Below are positions 16,522-24,623 of a stretch of 38,679 nt of DNA, piece after piece. The notes beneath the pieces were generated by a model. That model saw only the letters and a program-made list of their open reading frames with translations, made no database searches and was not told the DNA's origin. Source of the DNA: Petrocella sp. FN5 (GTDB lineage: Bacteria > Bacillota > Clostridia > Lachnospirales > Vallitaleaceae). The stretch's first letter is position 1. Each line of letters begins with the position of its first letter. A program made the position numbers and the translations under genes. Location: positions 1 to 38,679 of the forward strand of contig NZ_JARGDP010000026.1 in assembly GCF_029210395.1 (NCBI RefSeq), given 5' to 3'.

Positions 16522-18755
16522 ATGATTAAAATAAAAGATCTTAGAAAATTAAATTTAAGCAAAAGAAATTTTAAAATAAAAGATTTTAGAATAAAAAATC
16601 TTAAAATTGGCTACAAAATAGCAGGTAGTCTTGGTATAATATTTCTATTATTTGGTCTATTATCCATATTCATACTGTTTTCCATAAGGAACATCGAAGC
16701 ATCATCAACAGAAGTAAAAGATACATATATGGTATTGGTAAAGGAAAGTAATGATCTAAATGCTCAAATGCAGGAATTAGCGACACACATTCAATTATAT
16801 TTGGTCACGGGTAATGAAGATGAATATAATGAGATTATGAAAAATCAAGATACACTTGAAAAAATAATGGAAAAAGTTGAAAGTCACGTGCAATCCAATC
16901 CAATCCAAGTCTAGGTGAACTGTCAGATTCCATAAAAATGACCAATCTTGCTTTTGATGAACTTCAAGATATAACGATGAATGCGAAAACAGCTTATGAT
17001 GGTTTGAGTGCGTTAAAAGAAGAAACAGCAAGTATTGCGCCGTATTGGATAGACTATAGTCATAAATTCTTCACCAACCAATCCACAAGAATTCTGGCAT
17101 CATCGAATAGAATAACGTTGCTCCTTGAAGAAAATGGAAGCCGAGATGAGATGAGTGCCATTAATAATCTTATAGGAGAAACAAAAAACTCAGTAGAGGT
17201 TGCTCATAATATATCGTCATTTGTATATGAATTTCTAGATATTCAATCTCAAGCACAGTTGACGAAAAATTCTCAGCACATAATAGATGCTCAAGATTCT
17301 TTTGAAACATTTATTGAAAGCTTTGATTTATGGATTGAGGCCTCTGAGAATCAAACAGATAAGAACAGTTTAATGCAAATGAAAAATTATACAATGATTT
17401 ATCGCCAAGCACTGGATAACATGATTGTTAAGTGGGGCGAGTTGGATGAAGAAGCAAAGAAATTAGATGAGATCGTACTAAAAATGTCAAATCTAGTGAG
17501 CACATTGCAGATGACAGGACTCAGTAATACAGAACTTGCTATTGTAAACCAAGTCAACAGTATTATGAGTTTTAGAATAATGCTAAGTAGTGTACTTGTC
17601 ATGGCTTTTGCACTGGTGATCCTATTAACGGTAATACTGGTAAAGGGCATTACAAATCCGATTAACAGACTGGTAAGAACAGCGGATGAACTTGCATTAG
17701 GTAATCTTTGGACCGAACAATTGCAAGTGACTTCAGGCGATGAACTTGGTATACTGACAATGGCAATTAATAAAATGCAGGAAAACATTAGGGGATTGAT
17801 TACTGAGATTACAATATCATCAGATAATATGGAAAAAACATCAAAAGCTTTAAGCATGCACGCATTTAATACAACGAAGACAACTGAAGAAGTGGCACGA
17901 ACGGTCGATCAAATATCAAAAGGTGCGATGGAACAAGCCCAGGATACAAATGCAGCCTCAGATACAATCATAGAACTGGGCACCATTATTAAGAAGAATA
18001 CTCAAGGCGCAAAAGCCCTTGAAAAATCATCGATAGAAATTAACAAACTATCCTTAGATGGCATAGCTGTTATTGGTTCTCTTATAAAAAACACCAACGA
18101 AAGCAAAAATGCAATGGATGAAATACTAATCAGTGTCGGACAGACAAATGATCGCGCAAACAAAATTGGTGAAGCCAGCAATCTTATTAAAACGATTGCA
18201 GATCAGACCAACTTATTGGCACTGAATGCAGCAATAGAAGCGGCTAGAGCCGGTGAGCACGGACGAGGTTTTGCCGTAGTTGCAAGTGAAATCAGAAAAC
18301 TCGCAGAGCAATCCACCTATTTCACAAGTGAAATCGACGAGATGTTAACAGAATTACTAGCGGCTTCAAAAGATGCCTTAGAAACCGGAGCAACAGTAAA
18401 AGGTGCAGTGGAAGCGCAAGTGGATTCCGTACATGAAACGGAGCGTTCCTATCATAAGATAGCAGCAGGTATTGAAGAATCCCTGAATGAAATCAGGAAA
18501 ATCAGTGAAATCAGTCAAATTATGGAAGAAAACAGAGAAGATGTTATGAGCGTTGTTGAAGGTCTTGCAGGTATTGCACAAGAGAATGCTGCCAGTACGC
18601 AAGAGACCAATGCCGCCAGTGAAGAAATGTTAGCTTCAATGGTTGAAGTGGAGAATGCCAGTCAACAATTAAATGAACTTGCGGAGCAATTAAAAGGCTT
18701 AATCAGTCATTTTAAACTGGCGTCAAACGTAACGCCAAATAGTCTTGAAAGTTAA
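16522..18755 (+). pseudogene. Methyl-accepting chemotaxis protein split by a pentanucleotide-repeat frameshift
   Basis: Two frames make one receptor. The first (16522-16914) has a basic N-terminus, membrane helix 1 (about 40-62) and the start of the sensor; it stops right after three CAATC units. With two units instead of three, it would read on through [19 protein letters not shown] into the second frame, which ends at 18755 and holds the rest of the sensor, helix 2, HAMP ([18 protein letters not shown]) and the signalling domain with tip [37 protein letters not shown] (quoted in parts by the family standard). Repaired length would be about 742 residues. Its place between dehydratase and gnd suggests sugar-acid taxis. 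Might be phase-variable. Confidence 0.85.
16891..16905 (+). repeat. CAATC x3 tandem repeat at the frameshift
   Basis: Three perfect CAATC units followed by CAAG. Losing one unit (or gaining two) restores the receptor reading frame; the present count puts a TAG eight codons after the tract begins. Short tracts like this change length by strand slippage. Confidence 0.85.
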
Positions 18756-18768
18756 GGGAGGCAATACA

Positions 18769-20220
18769 ATGAAAAAAAGTGATATAGGCTTAATAGGCTT
18801 AGCGGTAATGGGTGAGAACCTCGTGATGAATATGGCCAGTAAAGGGTTTACTGTTTCCGTATTTAACAGAGATATCAAAAAAGTAAGTAACTTTGTAGAG
18901 CTTAGAGGTAAGCAAGAGAATATTGTTGGGACCTATACGGTAGAACAATTGGTCAACTCACTAGAGAAACCAAGAAAAATAATGTTGATGATTAAATCCG
19001 GACAGCCGGTGGACGCAATCATTGAGACCTTAATACCTTATCTGGATAAAGGAGACATCATCATTGATGGTGGAAACTCTTACTTTTCGGATTCCATAAG
19101 AAGAACCAAGTATCTCGAAGACAAAGGCTTCCTATTTATTGGTGCAGGTGTATCCGGCGGTGAAGAAGGCGCATTAAAAGGGCCAAGTATTATGCCGGGT
19201 GGTTCTCTTAAAGCTTGGCCGCACGTAGAAACCATTTTCAAAGCCATATCAGCCAAGGTTGAAGATGGGACACCCTGTTGTGATTGGGTAGGTGAAGATG
19301 GAGCCGGTCACTACGTTAAGATGGTACACAATGGTATTGAGTATGGGGATATGCAACTCATATCTGAAGCCTATCAGTTGATGAAAGACTACCTCGGTAT
19401 GACCGCTGATGAGATGCACACAGTATTTAAAGAATGGAACAAAGGAGAACTCGACAGTTATCTCATAGAAATAACCAGTGACATACTAGCGTATAAAGAT
19501 GTAGATGGTGGTGCTTTACTTGAAAAAATTCTTGATGCCGCCGGACAAAAAGGCACAGGGAAATGGGCTTCATGTTCTGCTCTTGATGAAGGCATTCCTC
19601 TAACATTAATTGGTGAATCTGTTTTTGCCCGTTGCTTATCAGCACTTAAAGAAGAACGCGTTGTGGCTTCAAGTATTCTATCAGGGCCTACGCCAAAATT
19701 TTCAGGAGATAAACAAGCCTTTATAGAAGACATAAAAAATGCACTGTACGCATCAAAAATCATTTCATATGCCCAAGGATACGCTTTAATGCGTGCTTCA
19801 GCAAAAACATTTGGGTGGCATCTGAATTATGGTGGTATTGCCTTGATGTGGCGAGGTGGGTGTATCATTAGATCCGCTTTTTTAATTAGAATCAAAGAAG
19901 CCTACGATCATAATCCGGAACTGAATAATCTACTTCTAGACCCATTTTTCAGGAAAGTCATCGAAAACACACAAGACAGTTGGAGAAGGGTTTGTGGTTC
20001 GGCCATCGCAAATGGCATACCGATTCCGGCTTTTACGGCAGCATTAACCTATTATGACGGTTATAGAAGTGAACAACTTCCTGCCAATCTATTACAAGCA
20101 CAAAGAGATTATTTTGGGGCACACACCTATGAAAGAACGGATAAGCCTCGAGGAGAATTCTTCCATACGAATTGGACAGGCCGTGGTGGCAATACCACCT
20201 CAGATATATACACAGTATAG
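18769..20220 (+). CDS. gnd: 6-phosphogluconate dehydrogenase, decarboxylating
   Basis: 483 residues, the normal length. It oxidises 6-phosphogluconate to ribulose 5-phosphate and CO2 with NAD(P)+. Nucleotide-binding GLIGLAVMGENLVMNM at the N-terminus, GAGVSGGEEGALKGPSIMPG (substrate-binding), KMVHNGIEYGDMQLISE with the catalytic Lys, and the C-terminal FHTNW region are all present. GGGAGG (18756-18761) selects ATG 18769; an in-frame TTG at 18745 lies before the ribosome site. It starts 13 bases after the chemoreceptor stop, so both share a transcript. With the kinase downstream it gives a gluconate to ribulose 5-phosphate route. Confidence 0.95.
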   Translation: MKKSDIGLIGLAVMGENLVMNMASKGFTVSVFNRDIKKVSNFVELRGKQENIVGTYTVEQLVNSLEKPRKIMLMIKSGQPVDAIIETLIPYLDKGDIIIDGGNSYFSDSIRRTKYLEDKGFLFIGAGVSGGEEGALKGPSIMPGGSLKAWPHVETIFKAISAKVEDGTPCCDWVGEDGAGHYVKMVHNGIEYGDMQLISEAYQLMKDYLGMTADEMHTVFKEWNKGELDSYLIEITSDILAYKDVDGGALLEKILDAAGQKGTGKWASCSALDEGIPLTLIGESVFARCLSALKEERVVASSILSGPTPKFSGDKQAFIEDIKNALYASKIISYAQGYALMRASAKTFGWHLNYGGIALMWRGGCIIRSAFLIRIKEAYDHNPELNNLLLDPFFRKVIENTQDSWRRVCGSAIANGIPIPAFTAALTYYDGYRSEQLPANLLQAQRDYFGAHTYERTDKPRGEFFHTNWTGRGGNTTSDIYTV

Positions 20221-20291
20221 TAATTAAATGAACCGCATAAAAAGAACCACATAATAATGAACCAACAAAACAAAAGGGAGGCCGACATATA

Positions 20292-21707
20292 ATGCTGGCA
20301 CTGATTATTGAGACAAGCACAACATCGGCCAAGGCCATGCTATATGACAGTCAAGATAGAATTATAGATATGTTAATAGAACCTTTTCCATTATCCATAA
20401 GTAATATGTCCACACAAGATACCCAAGAAGTTTATAAGTTCTCGATGGCGGTAGGGCGCAAGATTGCCCAGGGGAAAAAGGTGGATATCATCTCAATCTC
20501 GGCAACATGGCATAGCATTTTGCTGTGTGATCATAACATGACACCCATAACCCCCACATATTTGTGGTCATACACAGGGGCAGAGCAAGTCGTCATTAAT
20601 ATTCAAAAAGACAAAGAACTTACAAAAGAACTGTATGCTAGAACGGGATGTATACCCCATGCCAATTATCCCTTGTATAAACTGATGCATTTAAAAGAGC
20701 TGGGTTATAATACGCGGGAAGCCTATATCCTTGGACAAGGCAGTTACACTTTCTATAAAATGACAGGACAACGTATGGTTTCAAGAAGTATGGCCTCAGG
20801 ATCAGGGATGCTTAATATACACACATTAGACTATGATGAAACCATATTAAACCTAATTGGTATCGATAGGTGTCAACTTGGACAGTTGTGTGACCATAGG
20901 GATACCCAAGCTTTAAGTTCAGAGGCGGCCAATCTACTGGGCATAAAAAGTGGTATCCCGGTTATACCAACCCAACCGGATGGGGCCCTCAATCAAGTGG
21001 GAGCAGGAGCGCTAAGTAATGGGGTCATGACCTTATCCGTCGGGACAAGTGCGGCCTTAAGAGTTACAACCTCAAGCCCTGTATTAAACGATAATGCAAA
21101 CATTTGGTGTTACACGACGCCCATATCATGGTTAAGTGGTGCAGCCACATCGGGCGCCTGTAATTGCGTGGACTGGATAAAAAACGAAATGTTTCCCCCG
21201 GAAGTAACGTATAAGGATATAGAAGAACAGATGACGTTTATGAATAAGACGCCTATATTTTTACCCTTCCTTTTTGGAGAGCGAAGCCCGGGATGGAAGG
21301 ATGATAAAAAAGGTGGATTCTTTGAACTCAGTAACCACACAACATCTGAAGATATGTACTTAGCGGTACTTGAAGGTGTGATTTTTAATATACTACAGTG
21401 TTACAAAATACTCGTAGACCATAATGGCAAGCCAAGTAAAGTCATACTCTCTGGTGGTATACTCAACTCAAAGTTCTGGACACAGATGTGTAGTGACATC
21501 TTACAAGTAGAATTAGAATGTTCCGATGTCGATCAAACCTCAATGCTTGGAGCAGCAGTATTGGCCCTAGAAGTAAGTGGAGAAATCAAGGACATAAAAG
21601 ACTTTAAAACAGAAAAAGGCATAACCATCTATCCAAGAAAAGCATATAAAGAGATCTATGAAAAAAAATATGCAGAATATGAATACTGGTATCATATAAC
21701 ATCTTAG
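20292..21707 (+). CDS. FGGY-family carbohydrate kinase, probable gluconokinase
   Basis: 471 residues. The two actin-like FGGY domains are visible: N-terminal phosphate loop IIETSTTSAKAMLYD, substrate-side ATWHSILLCD, central TQPDGALNQVGAGAL and SVGTSAALRV, then KVILSGGILNSKFWTQM and the late SMLGAAVLAL adenosine motif. It phosphorylates a sugar or sugar acid with ATP. Position directly after gnd makes gluconate the best guess, feeding 6-phosphogluconate to it. AAGGGAGG (20274-20281) precedes ATG 20292. Slightly shorter than the usual 490-510 residues but no motif is missing. Confidence 0.85.
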   Translation: MLALIIETSTTSAKAMLYDSQDRIIDMLIEPFPLSISNMSTQDTQEVYKFSMAVGRKIAQGKKVDIISISATWHSILLCDHNMTPITPTYLWSYTGAEQVVINIQKDKELTKELYARTGCIPHANYPLYKLMHLKELGYNTREAYILGQGSYTFYKMTGQRMVSRSMASGSGMLNIHTLDYDETILNLIGIDRCQLGQLCDHRDTQALSSEAANLLGIKSGIPVIPTQPDGALNQVGAGALSNGVMTLSVGTSAALRVTTSSPVLNDNANIWCYTTPISWLSGAATSGACNCVDWIKNEMFPPEVTYKDIEEQMTFMNKTPIFLPFLFGERSPGWKDDKKGGFFELSNHTTSEDMYLAVLEGVIFNILQCYKILVDHNGKPSKVILSGGILNSKFWTQMCSDILQVELECSDVDQTSMLGAAVLALEVSGEIKDIKDFKTEKGITIYPRKAYKEIYEKKYAEYEYWYHITS

Positions 21708-21715
21708 AAAAATCT

Positions 21716-21737
21716 AAAAAGAACACACAAAAACACC
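21716..21737. repeat. Left border of the DUF4160/DUF2442 module, copy 2
   Basis: AAAAAGAACACACAAAA (21716-21732) is identical to 11922-11938 and is followed in both places by ACACC. It ends exactly where the GTG of the DUF4160 remnant begins. Confidence 0.5.
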
Positions 21738-21965
21738 GTGGAATATCAAAAACGCATATGCTATAATAAACCTCATGTTCATGTGTATTATGGTGACTAC
21801 AGTGCTTCTGTGGGAATAGATGGTGAGATACTGGCTGGAAGTTTACCTTTGAAACAATTGAAGTTAGTTAATGCTTGGATGATACTACGTGAAGAGGAAC
21901 TGTATCATGCTTGGAACAACGCAGTAAGAGGTATGAGTTTTGAAAAGATAGAACCTTTACGATAA
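21738..21965 (+). pseudogene. DUF4160 protein with a replaced or lost N-terminus
   Basis: 75 residues from GTG. The DUF4160 core is clear: KPHVHVYYGDYSASVGIDGEILAGSLPLKQLKLVNAWM and the trailing WNNAVRG. The family's usual start (as in the gene at 38592, MPTICMFRGIKIFM..) is absent: the first dozen residues do not fit and directly upstream is the border repeat, with no ribosome site. DUF4160 is a small protein usually paired with DUF2442, as here, in toxin-antitoxin-like or selfish pairs of unproven function. Probably inactive, or started in an unusual way. Confidence 0.7.
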
Positions 21966-21977
21966 GGAGGTAAAGTG

Positions 21978-22277
21978 ATGTATGTTATTGATAATATAGT
22001 CTATGCAGGAGAGCCGGTTGACGACTTGAGTGTAATTGAAGTAAAAATAGTTGATCGACTGTGTTTAATTGTGACCTTTAATAATAAAGAACAAAGGATT
22101 TTTGATTGTATTGAATTATTGAACTACCCTGTTTATCAAGAGTTGTTAAATCAATCAGTTTTTGAGACGGTAGCAATACAACATGGCATAATTGTATGGA
22201 AAGACGGTGACATAGATATCTCCACAGAAAAAGTATATCGAATGAGTTACCCATATAATAATCAACTAGTCATTTAA
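21978..22277 (+). CDS. DUF2442 protein, partner of DUF4160
   Basis: 99 residues from ATG 21978, seven bases after AAGGAGG (21964-21970); the GTG at 21975 is too close. The DUF2442 pattern is visible: DLSVIEVKIVDRLCLIVTFNNKEQRIFDC, then LLNYPVYQEL and WKDGDIDISTEKVY. It starts 12 bases after the DUF4160 stop, the standard order of this pair. Function unknown; some NadS-like or antitoxin role has been suggested for the family, without proof here. The gene is intact although its partner is 5'-damaged. Confidence 0.78.
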   Translation: MYVIDNIVYAGEPVDDLSVIEVKIVDRLCLIVTFNNKEQRIFDCIELLNYPVYQELLNQSVFETVAIQHGIIVWKDGDIDISTEKVYRMSYPYNNQLVI

Positions 22278-22291
22278 AAAAATACCCATTA

Positions 22292-22359
22292 TAATATATT
22301 ATATCCCCTCTCATTATAGCCAAGAAAAGAGAAGCATTTTGCCTCTCTTTTTTTTGGCC
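22292..22359. repeat. Dispersed repeat with terminator-like hairpin, copy 2 (right border of the module)
   Basis: Thirty-seven bases (22292 onward, TAATATATTATATCCCC...) are identical to 11994 onward, then both copies form a long A-rich/T-rich hairpin, GCCAAG...GCCTCTC...TTGGC. It may stop transcription after the DUF2442 gene on the plus strand and works as a palindrome on either strand. Confidence 0.7.
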
Positions 22360-22393
22360 ATTTTGGGTCGATAATTTTTCTAAAACGATTGTA

Positions 22394-22437
22394 TTTAGGA
22401 ACTTAAGTTAGTTAACATCGACCATGAAGTTCCTAAA
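22394..22437. repeat. 11-bp stem-loop, first part of a palindrome cluster
   Basis: TTTAGGAACTT (22394-22404) pairs perfectly with AAGTTCCTAAA (22427-22437) around a 22-base loop. It lies four bases before the three-way junction at 22442-22529 and may belong to the same element. Confidence 0.75.
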
Positions 22438-22441
22438 ACAG

Positions 22442-22529
22442 GATTGTGTTATGGAGCAAGTCAGCATGGATGCTGACCGTCGACATTTGGTGCACGGATG
22501 CACCAACGGTCGACCGTAATAACACAGTC
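22442..22529 (+). ncRNA. Candidate structured RNA: three-way junction with two ANGGAU hexaloops (CsrA-like sites)
   Basis: An outer 11-bp stem (22442-22452 with 22519-22529, one G-U) encloses two arms. Arm 1 is GUCAGC (22460-22465) / GCUGAC (22472-22477) with loop AUGGAU. Arm 2 is UUGGUGC (22487-22493) / GCACCAA (22500-22506) with loop ACGGAU; GTCGAC copies (22479-22484, 22509-22514) can extend it. Both loops match the hexaloop bound by CsrA/RsmE proteins, and further ANGGA motifs occur at 22451 and 22545. No consensus promoter or U-run terminator is seen, so transcription is unproven. Alternative: a dispersed palindromic DNA repeat. Structure is direct; function is inference. Confidence 0.45.
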
Positions 22530-22609
22530 TGTGGAAGGGTTTTCATGGAACCCCCTTATAGTATCTAATTCCCCTAATTGTATTAATTCCATACCAACCA
22601 TACTTCCTC

Positions 22610-22638
22610 TTGCTTTATAACAAACGATTAGGTAAGAT
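22610..22638 (+). promoter_or_regulatory. Possible promoter of the HAD gene
   Basis: TTGCTT (22610-22615), 17-bp spacer, TAAGAT (22633-22638). It would start transcription near 22645, downstream of the palindrome cluster. TTGCTTTAT (22610-22618) also pairs with ATAAAGCAA (22653-22661), so the promoter lies within a loose inverted repeat. Confidence 0.35.
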
Positions 22639-22689
22639 AGAAGAGTAGCCGCATAAAGCAAAACAAAAATTAGCAAGGGGAGGTAACCT

Positions 22690-23412
22690 ATGTACCAGAA
22701 TTATATATTTGATCTATACGGCACCCTCATAGACATCAAAACAGACGAATCATCCGAATCGGTATGGGAAAAAATAGCCGTATTCATGGGCTACCAAGGT
22801 ACCTATATCAGTGGAAAAGAACTCAAGCAATCCTACGACAAATACGTAAAAAAATACTTATCACGGGTCAAAAACACAGACTATCCAGACATCGACATCA
22901 CCGACGTATTCTATAAGATCTACAAAGACTTAGACACCAAAGCAAGTCCAAAACTCGTACAACACACCGTCAAAGCCTTTCGTGCCATCACAACAGAACA
23001 TATACGTTTGTACCCCGGCGTCATGGATATGCTGCAAGAACTGAAAAAAAGTAAAAAACGCCTATTCATACTCTCTAACGCACAGAGAGCCTTTTTGCAA
23101 GCAGAAATGAAGATGCTGGGCATTAAGAACGTCTTTGATGAGATCTATGTATCCTCAGACAAAGGGATGTGTAAACCGGATCCGGCACTCCTTGAGATGG
23201 TACTGGCAGAAAACAGCCTTAAGAAAAAAGAAACCGTAATGATTGGAAAGGATTATGCCACAGACATCAAAGGTGCTATTGCAGCCGGCATTGACAGTCT
23301 CTATATCCATACCAATCTCAGCGACAAAAAAGCCAAGAGAGAAGAAGCAACCTTTGAGATTGCTGACGGCTTTCACGAAGACATCATCAAGCTACTGGTC
23401 TTACAACAATAG
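22690..23412 (+). CDS. HAD-superfamily hydrolase (subclass IA phosphatase)
   Basis: 240 residues. Motif I is FDLYGTLID (nucleophile Asp near residue 8, acid/base Asp position replaced by Tyr-Gly-Thr spacing of the DxYGT type), motif II ILSNAQ, motif III Lys in GMCKPDPAL, and motif IV IGKDYATDIKGA. The helical cap lies between motifs I and II (about 20-85). The closest well-known type is the YjjG/PhnX-like phosphatase group acting on small phosphorylated metabolites or nucleotides; the substrate is not predictable. AGGGGAGG precedes ATG 22690. It is followed 40 bases on by an unknown membrane-protein gene. Confidence 0.88.
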   Translation: MYQNYIFDLYGTLIDIKTDESSESVWEKIAVFMGYQGTYISGKELKQSYDKYVKKYLSRVKNTDYPDIDITDVFYKIYKDLDTKASPKLVQHTVKAFRAITTEHIRLYPGVMDMLQELKKSKKRLFILSNAQRAFLQAEMKMLGIKNVFDEIYVSSDKGMCKPDPALLEMVLAENSLKKKETVMIGKDYATDIKGAIAAGIDSLYIHTNLSDKKAKREEATFEIADGFHEDIIKLLVLQQ

Positions 23413-23452
23413 AGAGCTACCACAGAATCAATAAACTTAATGGAGAGATCAC

Positions 23453-24532
23453 ATGAAAACATTTGATAAAAAAGAAGTGGCAAAAGAAGGTCTAAAAGTA
23501 GGCCTAAAAGCCTTCATCCTGACCTTTGGCATCGCCTTTTTTGTATCACTCATCATCAACATATCGGTGATTGAACACCTGCAAGACTATCTCCAAGGGA
23601 CACTCAGCCAGAACATTGGCTTTCGATTTGGCATGGTCATCAGGACCACCTCCATAATTATGAACATGGCCGTATTCAACACCTCCGGACAGATTCAACT
23701 GGGACTCTTGGCTTTTATCGGACTGCCCCTCTTCTCCTTTTATCTGGCAGATCGAAATGATAATAAGAAAGAAGGTATGGACGACGTTGGCATCTTCATC
23801 TATATGGTGGCATCCGGTGTCTACACCATACTCCTTATGACCATGGCCCTCATAGGCAAAGGTACTTTCCTAGGGATCAACATCAACTTTGTGTCTTTAA
23901 GAAACCCTATCCTTACCCTTGTCATTACCTTCCTAATACAAGTGGTCATCGGTATGAATTATGACGCTAACCGTTTTGCGGGGGTTCTAGCAACCAGATG
24001 GATGATAAGATTAAGCCTTGGCCTATCAGGCCTGATTGGTATTATTGCTTTTATTGCCGGTGCAACGAAAGTTACAACGAACCCACTACTGATTTTCATG
24101 GGCATTCTGCTCCTTGTACCCAACCTTATGGCCTATATCCTATTCATGATGATGGGCATCGGCATTGATTTTAACAGCGGACTGGACAAATTATTAGCCT
24201 TTGGCAATGTGAATCTAACCTATACAGGCATGCCCATAGGCGTTCGTTTGCTATTACTCGTCCTATTTATTGGTATAACCTTATACGCCATATCTAGGAT
24301 TGAGAAAGAAAAGTTCCTAGGCGGCCTCATTGCCTTTGCCACCTTGTTTTCCTTGACCTGTCTGGGCTTGGCTTATTCTACCAGAATTAACCTAGGTTTA
24401 ATCAAAGGCCTCATGGAAGTAGATATGGGCATCAACCTCATCAAAGCCTTCCTCTATCCCTTTGTCGGTATCTTTTTGCTCGGCGGACTGTGGCAAGCCG
24501 TCCAGAGAGTGAGAAATGTCATTCGAAGTTAG
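23453..24532 (+). CDS. Polytopic membrane protein of unknown function
   Basis: 359 residues; I do not recognise a family. A cytoplasmic-looking start (KTFDKKEVAKEGLKVGLKA) is followed by about nine hydrophobic segments: near 20-40, 62-75, 80-97, 112-135, 150-168, 185-205, 210-235, 265-283, 290-308 and 325-350. There are few charged residues inside the segments and no ABC, MFS or enzyme motif that I can see. GGAGA (23442-23446) precedes the ATG. It follows the HAD gene by 40 bases and ends before a terminator, so the two form a short operon. Confidence 0.75.
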   Translation: MKTFDKKEVAKEGLKVGLKAFILTFGIAFFVSLIINISVIEHLQDYLQGTLSQNIGFRFGMVIRTTSIIMNMAVFNTSGQIQLGLLAFIGLPLFSFYLADRNDNKKEGMDDVGIFIYMVASGVYTILLMTMALIGKGTFLGININFVSLRNPILTLVITFLIQVVIGMNYDANRFAGVLATRWMIRLSLGLSGLIGIIAFIAGATKVTTNPLLIFMGILLLVPNLMAYILFMMMGIGIDFNSGLDKLLAFGNVNLTYTGMPIGVRLLLLVLFIGITLYAISRIEKEKFLGGLIAFATLFSLTCLGLAYSTRINLGLIKGLMEVDMGINLIKAFLYPFVGIFLLGGLWQAVQRVRNVIRS

Positions 24533-24566
24533 GCCGAGTTAAGAAAAATATACTATAAAACAAACA

Positions 24567-24595
24567 AAAAAATAGACCTTCAAGGTCTATTTTTA
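24567..24595. terminator. Bidirectional terminator between convergent genes
   Basis: AATAGACC (24571-24578) pairs with GGTCTATT (24584-24591), flanked by As on the left and Ts on the right. It serves the membrane-protein gene on the plus strand and the LacI gene on the minus strand. Confidence 0.88.
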
Positions 24596-24623
24596 TTGCT
24601 TGTTTTCAGCGTAGAACTTTTCT

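Noticed and set aside
16938-18755. A separate, complete chemoreceptor starting at 16938
   Set aside because: No ribosome site, and the missing membrane helix is just upstream in another frame; a single repeat unit explains the break.
22442-22529. Integron attC site
   Set aside because: The ends run GTTAT...ATAAC, opposite to the AAC...GTT order of attC, and no integrase or cassette array is present.
22461-22676. Minus-strand frame of about 71 codons with a hydrophobic start, crossing the palindromes
   Set aside because: It begins with TTG without a ribosome site and its C-terminal part is just palindrome sequence; it is more likely non-coding.
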